Shown piece after piece: positions 1-8,571 of a DNA stretch of 64,000 bases. The notes beneath the pieces are model-generated. The model made no database searches, was not told where the DNA came from, and saw nothing but the letters and a program-made list of their open reading frames with translations. Origin of the DNA: Akkermansiaceae bacterium UBA2381 (lineage in GTDB: Bacteria; Verrucomicrobiota; Verrucomicrobiia; Verrucomicrobiales; DEV007). How positions within the stretch are numbered: position 1 is the stretch's first letter; every line of letters begins with the position of its first letter. The stretch lies in assembly GCA_002344215.1 (NCBI GenBank), contig DDSV01000051.1, positions 126,023 to 190,022 of the forward strand, given 5' to 3'. The position numbers and the translations under genes are program-made.

Positions 1-429
1 TTTGCCCTCCATCCGGTAGACGAGGGCCCGGCTGCCTTCGCGCCAGAGTATCCTCATGCCGCCGTGGTTGCGGCCTTCGAAATCGCCATCCCCGTCGGCC
101 AGCTTGACGATGGATTGCCCGGTTTGCAGGTCGACGAGATGATTGGAGACCTCGTAATCGGCCTTCTCAGCCTCATCGCGGAGAAGCCAGGAAATGGCAT
201 AACGTTTGTCCGGTGAGGGGAAAACAAGCAATCCGGGCACGGAGGATTTGGCTTCGATGGCGGTTTCGGCGGGTCCCTGTTCTTCACCCCCGTCGAGTCC
301 CCAGAGCGGCGCTTTCTCCTGCGCCGCTTCACCGGCAGGTATGTCCTGGGCGAACGACTGCGGAGCGACCGGGCAGACGAAGAGGAGCAGGGCCGGGAGG
401 GCGAGGATGGGATGGTATATATGTTTCAT
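1..429 (-). CDS. Secreted protein of unknown function, cut by window edge
   Basis: The frame opens at an ATG at 429 and stays open to base 1, so only the first 143 codons are visible. The N-terminus (MKHIYHPILALPALLLF, ending SFAQ) is a clear Sec signal peptide with a likely cut after Ala-27 or so. The mature part reads like a propeller or dose-of-data type protein (SPDKRYAISWL, then a segment on 'VDLQTGQSIVKL'), a style seen in WD40/TolB-like secreted proteins of Verrucomicrobiota. No domain can be named from this portion. It is read away from the DUF817 gene, which lies 39 bp upstream on the same strand. I chose this start because it is the only one placed before the signal peptide. Confidence 0.7.
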   Translation of the reverse strand, partial: MKHIYHPILALPALLLFVCPVAPQSFAQDIPAGEAAQEKAPLWGLDGGEEQGPAETAIEAKSSVPGLLVFPSPDKRYAISWLLRDEAEKADYEVSNHLVDLQTGQSIVKLADGDGDFEGRNHGGMRILWREGSRALVYRMEGK

Positions 430-468
430 GGGGTGATCTAAACAAAAAGACTTCGGGAGTGCGAGAGA

Positions 469-1344
469 TTAATCGGAACAGCAGGGTGTCGACAAATCCC
501 CGGGCGGACAGGTCGGGGCGGCGTCGGGATACCATCGCTTCTCGCAACGTCGCAGAGAATAGACGAGGATAAAGGACAACTGGATCAGCAGATACCAGGC
601 GCTGAACTTGGAGAAGTGGACCAGCTCCCAGCCGTCCTTCTGGTTCGGGTACTGCCAGGCGCGGGCGAAGGTGCCGAGGTTTTCCGCAATCCAGATAAAA
701 AAGGCAACGAGGCAGAAACCCAAGAGGAGGTTCAGGCGGAGCGGCCTGTCCTTCGGGGTGAAATGAATCGTGGTTTTGGCAAAGGCGACGCCCCCGGCAA
801 GGATCAGCACCCAGCGAAGATCGGGCAGGCTGTGGTGAGTGAAGAAGTTCAGATAGGCAAGAACGGCGATCACGCCCGCAAACCAGAGCGGAGGAAATCC
901 AGTGAAGGAAAAGTCAAAGATGCGCCAGGCGCGGGCGAGATAACTGCCGACGGCGCTATACATAAATCCAGCGAAGAGAGGAACGTTGCCGAGACGAATC
1001 AACGAATCCTCCGGATAGGCCCATGATCCGATCGTCGCCGAGGTTTTAAACAGCTCCATCGCCGTGGCCATGGCGTGGAAGAGCAGTATCACCGCCATTT
1101 CGCGCCAGCTCTCGAGTTTGAAAAGAAGCAGCGCGGCCTGGATCGTGACCGCGTAGAAGAACAGAAAATCGTAACGGGAAAGGGGTATGTCAGGATACCA
1201 GAGTCGGGTGGCAACGATTCCCAGGAGGAGCAGTCCTCCGAAAATACATGCCCAGGCCTGCTTAAAGACGAAGTAGATAAACTCCCGCCAGCGGGGATAT
1301 CGTTCGAGTGAGTCCGGAAGATAGGGGGTGAGACGGGGGATCAT
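469..1344 (-). CDS. DUF817 family integral membrane protein
   Basis: The 291-residue product is strongly hydrophobic, with about seven or eight predicted membrane segments (for example near residues 31-50, 60-77, 83-98, 120-140, 150-170, 178-193, 205-225 and 248-265). The pattern of conserved segments, such as FELFKTSATIGSWAYPE-like text near residue 98 and FWIAENLGTFARAWQYPNQ near 220, matches the DUF817 (YoaT-like) family, whose function is unknown. Length is normal for the family. The conserved Trp, Glu and Asn in the IAENLGTF and SWAYPE motifs are the usual signature residues. It has no obvious operon partner. Confidence 0.85.
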   Translation of the reverse strand: MIPRLTPYLPDSLERYPRWREFIYFVFKQAWACIFGGLLLLGIVATRLWYPDIPLSRYDFLFFYAVTIQAALLLFKLESWREMAVILLFHAMATAMELFKTSATIGSWAYPEDSLIRLGNVPLFAGFMYSAVGSYLARAWRIFDFSFTGFPPLWFAGVIAVLAYLNFFTHHSLPDLRWVLILAGGVAFAKTTIHFTPKDRPLRLNLLLGFCLVAFFIWIAENLGTFARAWQYPNQKDGWELVHFSKFSAWYLLIQLSFILVYSLRRCEKRWYPDAAPTCPPGDLSTPCCSD

Positions 1345-1417
1345 GTGAGGGTGCGGGAACTGAGATTACGCAGCCCGTTCCGGCACTCTTTCAAAGGATC
1401 TTCACACTAGTCGCCAT

Positions 1418-3457
1418 CTACTTCACGTCCGGCAGCGACTTCAGCCATGCCAGATTGAAAACGTAGTGATTGTTGCTGCTGAGCAGATGAATGCGGTCAT
1501 CCCGGGTTTGGGTGAGGGCGAGGTAGCCGGTGGGTTCCGACATCGTTTCACTGAAGGTGGCGATGCCGCGATCGATCGTGGGAAGTTCCTGCTTCTCACC
1601 TCCGGGCGTGATGAGGCGTCGCACCGGCCAGGTTTTGCCCTCGTCGAAGGAGAGGGCGGCAAAAAGGCCGTAAGCGGTGAATTCGCTGCCGCTTGCCGAC
1701 TTGAAGCGGAGGCCCTTGCGATCCCGCCAATTCCGACCCTGATCGGTGAAGGAACAGAGCAGGATGGCGCCCTCGCTCAGGCGCACCATGGCGGCGCGCT
1801 GGGCGCTGCTGATGGCCGGAAACTCCGACTCGGAAAACGCCCAGGTCCTTCCCCGGTCAAGGGTGATGCTGACAGGAGTCCTGCCATGAAAACGCGCCTG
1901 ATCTTCAAGGGGATCCTGACGGCTCATGGCCATGAGGCTGCCATCGGCGAGTTGCACGATGGGGGCGTGAATCCCCGGGGGGCGGTGGCCGACGCCACCG
2001 GGAGCGATGAGTTCGGAAGGATCGCGTTGCGGCATGAGAATGGCGCTCCAGGTCACACCGCGATCGGCGCTGCTGACGAGACTGGCGGTGCGTGAGTCAT
2101 GGGTGAAATGCAGATGCCCGTCGCTGGTGTGGAGCAGACCGTTGCTGAACTCGCCATGAGGAAAGATGGTCTTCGCTTTTGACCAGGTCGCTCCGTTGTC
2201 GGTCGAGGATCGCATGATGTTCTCAGTATGGCCGCGGGCAAAGTGGTAGAGCGTTTTTTCGCCATCCCACCAGAGTTTCGGGGCGTGATCGTTCACATCC
2301 GCCCCGTCCCAGAAAGATGAGGCAGTTTCCCACCCGGCGCTTCCGTGACGCAGGCGACTGGCGAGATTGTTCAATTCGCTGCCTCCCTCGTCGACGCAGG
2401 AGAACCAAACCGCGAGGAGGTCTCCGTTCGGGCATTCGGTGATCGCGGGACTGTGGTTGTGCCAGGAATAGAGCGGACCGGCGGAACCGTCGGGAATCTT
2501 CACAAAGATCTTCGGCCCTTCAAAAAAGGGAGCCTCCGCCCGCTTGTCGATCGTGATCGAGGTTTGAGAAACGTTTTCGGCATGCAAGTTCGGAGCTGGA
2601 ACCGGTAGGCGGGAACCCTCCGGCCACTCCCCCAGCACCACACGAAAGCCGATACTTTCGTTCACTGCTTCCGGGATCCACGCTCCGCGATTGGCCGAGC
2701 GAAGGAGACGCGTGAAATGCGAATGACTCCCCCCGCGAAAAACCCGGAAGTCTCCGTCTTCGCGTCCGAGTGGATCGGTCTGCGGATCTTTTTCGTAAGG
2801 CCCGTACCAGTCGGCGCACCATTCCGAGATATTGCCGTGCATGTCATAGAGACCCCAGGCGTTGGCGGGCGTCCGGCCGGTCTGTAGCGTCGGGACGCCC
2901 TCACAGTGCTCGTACTCCATCGGCAGGGTGCCGTCAGTGAAATAGAGGGTGCGACGATTTTCATCGCGAAACCATTTCTGATGACCTGCGGGGAGAGAAT
3001 CGCCGGTGTGAAACAGGGTGGTCGAACCGGCCCGGCAGGCATACTCCCATTCGGCCTCGGTGGGGAGGCGATAGGTTTTGCCTTCCTTCTCCGAGAGCCA
3101 TTCACAAAAGGCGACCGCATCATCCCAGCTCACGCCCGTTGCCGCCTCATTCTCCTCCCTGTTCCCGCGATGCTTGGGTTTGAACTGACGGTATTGCCCG
3201 AGGGTTACCTCCCGTTCCCCGAGGTGGAAGGCCCGGGTGAGAATGACCTCGTGGGCGGGTTTTTCATCCCAGTCCGCATCATCGAACTTTGCGGGATGTT
3301 TTATCATGTGATAGTCCGCCGCCGGCCCATCCTGACCCATCAAGAACCGGCCGGGGGCAATCGGAACCAATTTCATCCCGATGGAGTTGGTGACAGGATC
3401 CGCAAAAACGGACGAGTGCAGCAGGGTGGCGGTGAAGAGAGTGATGAGTCGAGTCAT
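1418..3457 (-). CDS. FGE/SUMF1-like domain fused to a sialidase-like propeller, secreted
   Basis: A signal peptide (residues 1-19, ending SSVFA) precedes two domains. Residues about 20-285 form a formylglycine-generating-enzyme-like fold: GMKLVPIAPGRFLMGQ, ETEV-like LGEREVTLGQYRQF, RLPTEAEWEYACRAG, GLYDMHGNISEW and FRGGSH are all family signatures. The two catalytic cysteines of true FGEs are missing: the segment after FRGGS reads HSHFTRLLRSANRG. This half is therefore probably a binding module or a non-sulfatase modifier. Residues about 310-679 resemble a BNR/sialidase-type six-bladed propeller, with Asp-box-like SSTDNGATWS, SSADRGVTWS, TLDRGRTWAF and SFDEGKTWPV. Exo-sialidase activity is not proven, since many such propellers act on other glycans. 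Likely role: periplasmic or surface glycan processing. Confidence 0.85.
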   Translation of the reverse strand: MTRLITLFTATLLHSSVFADPVTNSIGMKLVPIAPGRFLMGQDGPAADYHMIKHPAKFDDADWDEKPAHEVILTRAFHLGEREVTLGQYRQFKPKHRGNREENEAATGVSWDDAVAFCEWLSEKEGKTYRLPTEAEWEYACRAGSTTLFHTGDSLPAGHQKWFRDENRRTLYFTDGTLPMEYEHCEGVPTLQTGRTPANAWGLYDMHGNISEWCADWYGPYEKDPQTDPLGREDGDFRVFRGGSHSHFTRLLRSANRGAWIPEAVNESIGFRVVLGEWPEGSRLPVPAPNLHAENVSQTSITIDKRAEAPFFEGPKIFVKIPDGSAGPLYSWHNHSPAITECPNGDLLAVWFSCVDEGGSELNNLASRLRHGSAGWETASSFWDGADVNDHAPKLWWDGEKTLYHFARGHTENIMRSSTDNGATWSKAKTIFPHGEFSNGLLHTSDGHLHFTHDSRTASLVSSADRGVTWSAILMPQRDPSELIAPGGVGHRPPGIHAPIVQLADGSLMAMSRQDPLEDQARFHGRTPVSITLDRGRTWAFSESEFPAISSAQRAAMVRLSEGAILLCSFTDQGRNWRDRKGLRFKSASGSEFTAYGLFAALSFDEGKTWPVRRLITPGGEKQELPTIDRGIATFSETMSEPTGYLALTQTRDDRIHLLSSNNHYVFNLAWLKSLPDVK

Positions 3458-3646
3458 GAGGGAAGCGGGAGCAGCAATCCGCGATTCGGAGCGGGTAAAA
3501 GCAGATTATTGAATGAAACCATTCCGGTCGGGAGGGTCAATCGCAATTGCGACAGGCTGGGAGCGGCTGCCCCGCAAATGCCCCGATCTCCTTGAAGGTG
3601 GAGTGGAATGGGCGTAGATTATCAATTTACTCTATTCCGCTTCCTG

Positions 3647-4615
3647 ATGTTTTCCGATTCCTCCTCACTTCCTTTTTCCCGCCGGCAGTTCCTCAATGGT
3701 CTTGGCGGAGCAAGCGCCGGGTTGTTCCTCGGGAGTTGCAAAACGATTCCCTCGGAGACCTCGTCAGTGACCCTCGGCAAGCCGCGCCTGCCGTGGCCGG
3801 TGGTTTTCAAAGGGGAGGCAAAGTTCCACCGGCTCTGTGAAGAGGCCGGAAAGAAGAATTGGGCGGCCCTGCCCCTGGCCCAGCGCACCGTCACGGTCGG
3901 CAAGGCGATCACGGGGACTCCCTACGGAAACTACACCCTCGAGATCGACGACAAGATCGAATCACCCTCCGTCAATTTTGAAACGCTCGATTGCTGGACC
4001 TTTTACGAGACCTCGCTCGCATTCTCCCGCATGGTGAAAAATTCACCCTCGTTGTGGTCACGCGAATCCCTGCTCCATTACATTGAGCTGGAGAGATACC
4101 GCGAAGGCCGCTGCACCGGCAACTACCTCAGCCGGATGCATCACCTCGAGGAAGTCTTTGCCGACAATGAGAGACGCGGGCTCGGGCAAAACGTGACCCG
4201 TTCCCTCGGCGGGGTTCCCGTCCGCCGGAACGTTCGCGAGATGCAGGCCGCCTGGAAGCAGTATCGTTATCTCAAGAGCGATCCCTCCCTGATTCCCGGC
4301 ATCGCCCAGGTCGAGGCGCGGGTCTCCGCTCTCCCGGTGACCTACATCCCCCGCTCCAAGGTGGCCGGGATCGAGTCGAAACTTCAGGATGGTGATGTCC
4401 TCGCGGTCGCGACCCAGGATTCGGGCGGCTACACCTCACACGTCGGTCTCGCTCTGCGGGACGGAGCAACCTGCCGCTTCATGCACGCGACCTCGTCGCG
4501 CAGCAAGGGCAAGTGTTGCGTCGTCGACACCCGTATTTCTCAATACCTGCGGGAAAAGAGCAGCAACATGGGTCTCATCGTCTTCCGTCCGGCGGAAGCG
4601 CCGGTACTGGGGTGA
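3647..4615 (+). CDS. DUF1460 N-acetylmuramoyl-L-alanine amidase-like lipoprotein
   Basis: I start at the ATG at 3647, because it places a twin-arginine-like SRRQFL just before a hydrophobic stretch ending in a lipobox (LGSC). An in-frame ATG at 3608 would bury the signal. The product is about 322 residues. The body matches the DUF1460 family (NlpC/P60-related fold). The likely nucleophile is the Cys in the LDCWTF segment (about residue 116), and the SHVGLALRDG segment near the C-terminus holds the His. The family cleaves or remodels peptidoglycan stem peptides, or is amidase-like; activity here is inferred. The product is probably anchored in a membrane facing the periplasm. A small conserved gene starts 66 bp downstream on the same strand and may be cotranscribed. 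Confidence 0.8.
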   Translation: MFSDSSSLPFSRRQFLNGLGGASAGLFLGSCKTIPSETSSVTLGKPRLPWPVVFKGEAKFHRLCEEAGKKNWAALPLAQRTVTVGKAITGTPYGNYTLEIDDKIESPSVNFETLDCWTFYETSLAFSRMVKNSPSLWSRESLLHYIELERYREGRCTGNYLSRMHHLEEVFADNERRGLGQNVTRSLGGVPVRRNVREMQAAWKQYRYLKSDPSLIPGIAQVEARVSALPVTYIPRSKVAGIESKLQDGDVLAVATQDSGGYTSHVGLALRDGATCRFMHATSSRSKGKCCVVDTRISQYLREKSSNMGLIVFRPAEAPVLG

Positions 4616-4681
4616 AGACCTACCCTGCCGGCGACGATGACTTGTTGCTATTGCGATGACGCGGACGTCATTGACGGTCCT

Positions 4682-5059
4682 ATGTCAGCAAAAATTAAAA
4701 AACGGTTCGGTGTTTGGATGGATAACCACCACGCGACCGTCGTCGGTCATGAAACCCCCGACACCACGGAGTTCACCGTCCTCGGGCACGTCAGCAATCC
4801 CGGACCGGGCGGAAACTCGAGTGAGAACGCCGCAAACCATCTCGAGAAGACCCTGATCCAGAAGTACTTCAAGGAAATCGGCGCACTGATGGTGAATGCG
4901 GAGGAGGTCCACCTCACCGGCACCGGCACCATTCAGGAGCAGTTCACGCACTATCTTGCCGAAACGCCTCAATTCAAAAACACCGTCACCACGGACTGCA
5001 CGTCGAACAAAATGAGCGACGAGAAACTGGTCGAGTTTATCGGCGCCAGATTCAATTGA
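4682..5059 (+). CDS. Small conserved protein, possibly eRF1-domain-like
   Basis: This 125-residue soluble protein starts at ATG 4682; an upstream in-frame ATG at 4637 would add a cysteine-rich tail that looks non-coding. The N-terminus (KRFGVWMDNHHATVVGHE) resembles a group of small bacterial proteins that begin with 'GVWIDHRKAVIV' and end in a segment like 'LTGTGTIQEQFTHYL ... NKMSDEKLVEFI'. I recall these as related to the C-terminal domain of archaeo-eukaryotic release factors, but this is memory of a pattern and not a match I can test here. No catalytic residues are evident. A strong hairpin terminator follows immediately. Confidence 0.65.
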   Translation: MSAKIKKRFGVWMDNHHATVVGHETPDTTEFTVLGHVSNPGPGGNSSENAANHLEKTLIQKYFKEIGALMVNAEEVHLTGTGTIQEQFTHYLAETPQFKNTVTTDCTSNKMSDEKLVEFIGARFN

Positions 5060-5070
5060 GTCATTCTGTT

Positions 5071-5115
5071 TACGACAAAAGCCGCGCTCAGTTTCCAGAG
5101 TGCGGCTTTTTCGTA
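5071..5115. terminator. Bidirectional intrinsic terminator
   Basis: A near-perfect stem (tacgacaaaagccgc paired with gcggctttttcgta, loop about 16 nt) lies between two convergent genes. It has a T-run on the plus strand (gcggcttttt) and a shorter one on the minus strand. It would end the conserved small gene from the left and the SGNH hydrolase gene from the right. Confidence 0.8.
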
Positions 5116-5199
5116 AAGTCCCGGAATTCGTTCAAGCAGGCCAAATGCCGCCCGCGAGAGGAAAGGGCCGGGAAAGCCTCGTTGAGATGTCCGAATTTG

Positions 5200-5988
5200 T
5201 CACTGCATCAACTCGGCCAGTTTCGGCCCGATCGCATCCGCCCAGATCTGGTAACCAGCCGGCGAGAGGTGAAGGAAGTCGGGCATGACCTCGGGAGTCA
5301 GGGCTCCGTCGACGAGCGGGAATTTGGAACCGATATCGAGGAAGTGGATGTGTTTACCATCATCCAGTTTCGCGATGATGGCATTGACCTGAGTGAGCTT
5401 CTCATTGGCGGCGCCGAGTTTGCCGGTGGGTTTGTCGCCGCGGGGGAAAACGGCGAGCAGGAGAATCTTTGCCTGAGGTTGTTTGGCGCGGATCGTTTCA
5501 ACAATCACGGTGACTCCTTTGGCGATCTCTTCGGGCGTGTTGCTGCCAACATTGTTGGTGCCTATCATCAGCACCGCGGCCTTTGGCGTGATGCCATCGA
5601 GCTCACCGTTGGTGATGCGCCAGAGAACATGCTGAGTGCGGTCACCGCCAATTCCGAAGTTGACGGGAGTGTAGGCGCCGAAGGCTTTGTCCCAGATCGG
5701 CTTGTTACTGCCCCATCCCGCCGTGATGGAATCACCAAGGAAAACGAGCTGCGCCTTTCCTTCCTGCGCCTGCTTTACGAACCGGTCGTGGGCGGCGAGG
5801 AAGCCCGGGTTCACCTTGCCATCGGGCCCGAATTTTTCGGCGGGGACATCGGCCTTCTGGGGAGGAAGGACGACGGCAGGGGCGGCCGGAGCAGTCGTCG
5901 GTGTGGCAGGGGCGGGTGCCGTCGTCTGTCCCGAAGCGGAAAGGGAAGTGAAGAGGAGGGCGGCGAAATAGAGGGGGATTCGTTTCAT
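5200..5988 (-). CDS. Secreted SGNH/GDSL hydrolase
   Basis: Starting at ATG 5988 gives 262 residues with a signal peptide (MKRIPLYFAALLFTSLSASG), followed by a Pro/Thr/Ala-rich linker of about 25 residues. The catalytic domain shows all SGNH blocks: LVFLGDSITAGW (Ser about 87), GIGGDRTQHVLWR, LMIGTNNVG and DFLHLSPAGY with the Asp/His pair (about 237/240). This arrangement is that of the PAF-acetylhydrolase-beta-like esterases, which in this phylum often de-acetylate polysaccharides. Substrate is unknown. A start 22 codons upstream exists but would put a hydrophilic leader before the signal. AGGA about nine bases before ATG 5988 can serve as ribosome site. Confidence 0.88.
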   Translation of the reverse strand: MKRIPLYFAALLFTSLSASGQTTAPAPATPTTAPAAPAVVLPPQKADVPAEKFGPDGKVNPGFLAAHDRFVKQAQEGKAQLVFLGDSITAGWGSNKPIWDKAFGAYTPVNFGIGGDRTQHVLWRITNGELDGITPKAAVLMIGTNNVGSNTPEEIAKGVTVIVETIRAKQPQAKILLLAVFPRGDKPTGKLGAANEKLTQVNAIIAKLDDGKHIHFLDIGSKFPLVDGALTPEVMPDFLHLSPAGYQIWADAIGPKLAELMQ

Positions 5989-6179
5989 GGGGGACATCCT
6001 GAGGGCAGTCCCGGCGGGTGGCAATGAGAAAGAAGCTTCGCCGTCATCACGCACTCACGGCGGAATCAGCGGCAGGGGATTCAGAGGGGCCACGGCTCCC
6101 AGGTGACTCACATCCGCCTCCCTTCGTGATTGATCCGGTCGATGAAATGCGTTCTCATCCTTCCTATTGAATTCCGCTG

Positions 6180-7067
6180 ATGAACATCCCTCTCTCTCTA
6201 CTGTGCTCCGCGCTCGCCCTTGTTTCCCTGTCTGGAATCTCCGCCGATTCCCCTGGAAAACCGGACCGGGTTCCCCTTTGGCCGGGGAAAGCACCCGTGG
6301 GTGACGGAAGTTTCGACGAGGCCAATGCTTTCATCACTGTTCATCCCGCCGCCAAGCCCAACGGGGCCGCTGTGGTCATCTGCCCCGGCGGAGGTTACGG
6401 CGGATTGGTGACCGGGGCGGAGGGGCACGGGATCGCTGATTGGCTTAACCTCCATGGCATCGCCGGAATCGTCCTTGAATATCGGCTGCCAAAGGGAAGA
6501 TCGCAGGTGCCCCTGCTCGATGCGCAGCGTGCCCTGCGCACGGCACGATCCAATGCGAAGGCCTGGGGCATCGATCCGGCCCGCATCGGCATCATTGGTT
6601 TCTCTGCCGGAGGCCATCTCGCTTCCACCGCAGGGACCCACTTCGATGCCGGCGACGCGAAGTCGACCGATCCTGTCGAGCAGCTGAGCTGTCGTCCGGA
6701 TTTCATGATCCTCGTTTATCCGGTTGTTACGATGGACAGCACCACTCACGGTGGGTCACGAACCAATCTCCTGGGGAAGGATCCGACGCCGGAACTGGTA
6801 GACTTATACTCCAACGAGAAACAAGTGACCGATCAGACACCACCGGCTTTTCTCACTCATGCACTTGATGACAAGGTGGTTGTGCCGGACAACAGCCGCC
6901 ACTTTTACGAAGCCCTCGTGGCCCGGAAAGTGCCCGCCAAATATCTTGAGCTGCCTTCCGGAGGTCACGGCCTTAATGGCTACAAAGGTCCGATGTGGGA
7001 TGCCTGGCAGAAGCAGTCACTGGAGTGGCTTGCGGAAAGGGGAATGATTCCGAAAACGGACGCGTGA
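6180..7067 (+). CDS. Secreted alpha/beta hydrolase, acetylxylan-esterase-like
   Basis: The 295-residue product has a signal peptide (residues 1-22, MNIPLSLLCSALALVSLSGISA). The fold shows an oxyanion-hole segment VICPGGGYGGL near residue 66, a nucleophile elbow GFSAGG with Ser-142, a charged LTHALDDKVV segment carrying the acid, and SGGHGLN with the catalytic His. This arrangement is typical of the BD-FAE/acetylxylan-esterase-like family. The likely role is de-esterification of plant or algal polysaccharide in the periplasm. It is divergent from the SGNH hydrolase gene (about 190 bp between starts), so the two esterases could share a promoter region. Confidence 0.88.
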   Translation: MNIPLSLLCSALALVSLSGISADSPGKPDRVPLWPGKAPVGDGSFDEANAFITVHPAAKPNGAAVVICPGGGYGGLVTGAEGHGIADWLNLHGIAGIVLEYRLPKGRSQVPLLDAQRALRTARSNAKAWGIDPARIGIIGFSAGGHLASTAGTHFDAGDAKSTDPVEQLSCRPDFMILVYPVVTMDSTTHGGSRTNLLGKDPTPELVDLYSNEKQVTDQTPPAFLTHALDDKVVVPDNSRHFYEALVARKVPAKYLELPSGGHGLNGYKGPMWDAWQKQSLEWLAERGMIPKTDA

Positions 7068-7106
7068 CCGCGGTGCGCGATCATCTGCATTCAATTCGGG
7101 GTGGTG

Positions 7107-7128
7107 TTACCGGCTGAACCTCCGGTAA
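7107..7128 (+). terminator. Hairpin after the esterase gene
   Basis: A 7-bp perfect stem (ttaccgg / ccggtaa) with an 8-nt loop lies 39 bp after the esterase stop codon. It has no T-run, so it may be a weak or factor-dependent terminator, or an mRNA 3' end stabiliser. Confidence 0.4.
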
Positions 7129-7155
7129 ACATCGCGGCCTAAATCGGCGGAAGTG

Positions 7156-7839
7156 TTAGGGCATTCTCCGGGATATCTTTAGCCATGACTGGCCGTAGGT
7201 TTTATCTTTTCCCAGTTCCGTTACGTTGAGATTCCGACGATCACATTCGCCACTGATCCAGTCCAGGCTGTGGAAGATACATCCCTGGGTATCTGATTCG
7301 TGGCTCGTGCCAAACCATATTCCGCCTTCGTAATCGGGATTCTCCTCGTCGGCAGGCAGATAGGTCGTGAGAAAGACACTCTCCTCCTTTGAATCCCTGA
7401 CATACGAGTCCAGGGTGGCTTTAATCTGGCTTTTGCAGGCGTGCGTCCAGATGGAGTAAGCAAGAAAGAAGTCAAATTTCTCTCCAAACACCGAAGTATC
7501 AAAATCCGGATTTGTATCAAAGCGGGGATTTTTGGTTTCGATCAGTCCGGGTTCAAGAATCGCTTCCGTACCCATTTTGAGTCGGCCGGCATGAGGTTCG
7601 ATTCCGAAGTAGCAATCCGGATTTAAGAAGTGGATTAGCCAGTAACCTGCCCTGAGGACCCCGCATCCCAGATCAACCACCTTTGAATCGGGGTTGAGGC
7701 CTGAGTTGATAAGGTAGACAAACTGTTCCCGCCCCCCGATCTCGAAGTCTCCCGGCTGAAATCCCAGAAATGCGGTTTGGCTTAGCGTCACAGCTCTTTC
7801 GTTTAATCTCATTTGATAAGCCTCCGGTCTTGGATTCAT
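7156..7839 (-). CDS. Class I SAM-dependent methyltransferase
   Basis: The product has 227 residues and no signal peptide. Motif I is SKVVDLGCGVLRAGYW (residues about 52-67), followed by YFGIEPHAGRLKMG (motif II-like) and FDFFLAYSIWTH, which fits the motif IV position. This is the Rossmann-like fold of class I methyltransferases. The C-terminus (TYGQSWLKISRR) resembles methyltransferases associated with glycan or small-molecule modification. No substrate can be named. It stands alone: the nearest same-strand gene is a small secreted protein 142 bp upstream. Confidence 0.82.
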   Translation of the reverse strand: MNPRPEAYQMRLNERAVTLSQTAFLGFQPGDFEIGGREQFVYLINSGLNPDSKVVDLGCGVLRAGYWLIHFLNPDCYFGIEPHAGRLKMGTEAILEPGLIETKNPRFDTNPDFDTSVFGEKFDFFLAYSIWTHACKSQIKATLDSYVRDSKEESVFLTTYLPADEENPDYEGGIWFGTSHESDTQGCIFHSLDWISGECDRRNLNVTELGKDKTYGQSWLKISRRMP

Positions 7840-7981
7840 GGACCTGTCAGAGGTGGAGGGGAATCGACCTCATGAGAAACCTGCCGAACGCTGTCGTTCA
7901 TCGGGATACGGGCCCCGTGAACACCGGACGAGGGTGACGAAGAGGAACGTTCGGCCGTCTTCTCGTTGTTCGGCCGGGTGA

Positions 7982-8329
7982 TCACTTGTGCGAAAAGTTC
8001 AGCACCCAGGTCCGGCCATCGCGGGCGGTGAGGGTAACCCGGGTGTCATTTCTGGAGACGGGACCGCTCACCGGAATTTGCTCTCCATCCACATAGATGG
8101 TTCCGGAATAGTTTTGGCCATTTTTCACGCCGGAGAAGAAGCAAGGTGAAACTCCGGTAGGGAGGTAGAGTTCGCGTCTGTTCCCACTGGCGATGAGTCC
8201 ATAGGTGTTGCCGTCGCTGCATTTCCAGAAGGAGGCATACTGGTCGCCTTCCTGGGCCCGGAGCGAGGTGACGGGTGAGATCAGGGTGATGATAAGCAGG
8301 ATGATTGAAAGCAGGTGTCGTGAGTTCAT
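7982..8329 (-). CDS. Small secreted protein of unknown function
   Basis: The 115-residue product has a classical signal peptide (residues 1-25, ending TSLRA). The mature part of about 90 residues has two cysteines (Cys-37 and the Cys in VSPCFF) that could form one disulfide. It looks all-beta, with TIYVDGEQIPVSG and VTLTARDGRTWVLNFSHK near the end. I do not recognise the family. It lies upstream of the methyltransferase gene on the same strand. Confidence 0.65.
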   Translation of the reverse strand: MNSRHLLSIILLIITLISPVTSLRAQEGDQYASFWKCSDGNTYGLIASGNRRELYLPTGVSPCFFSGVKNGQNYSGTIYVDGEQIPVSGPVSRNDTRVTLTARDGRTWVLNFSHK

Positions 8330-8571
8330 GGTTAATCAGTTTTAGATTGGGCAATTCGGCGGGGAGTGGTCACGAAACGATTCGCCCCGGGGAACCGTGA
8401 TCGGAACTGCACTTCCGGTCAACCTTTTTGGCAGTCAGTTGAGGGAGATTGCTTCCTTCTCTTGACGTAAGCGCCCCAAGGAAGTCTCCTTCTAACATCT
8501 TCCGTTAAAACTCAACCTATCTGGTCGGGGCGGCTTACGCAAAATTCGTCTTCAACCTTTTTATACACACT

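Noticed and set aside
5056..6027. Plus-strand open frame of 323 codons
   Set aside because: It is antisense to the SGNH hydrolase, which has all catalytic blocks.
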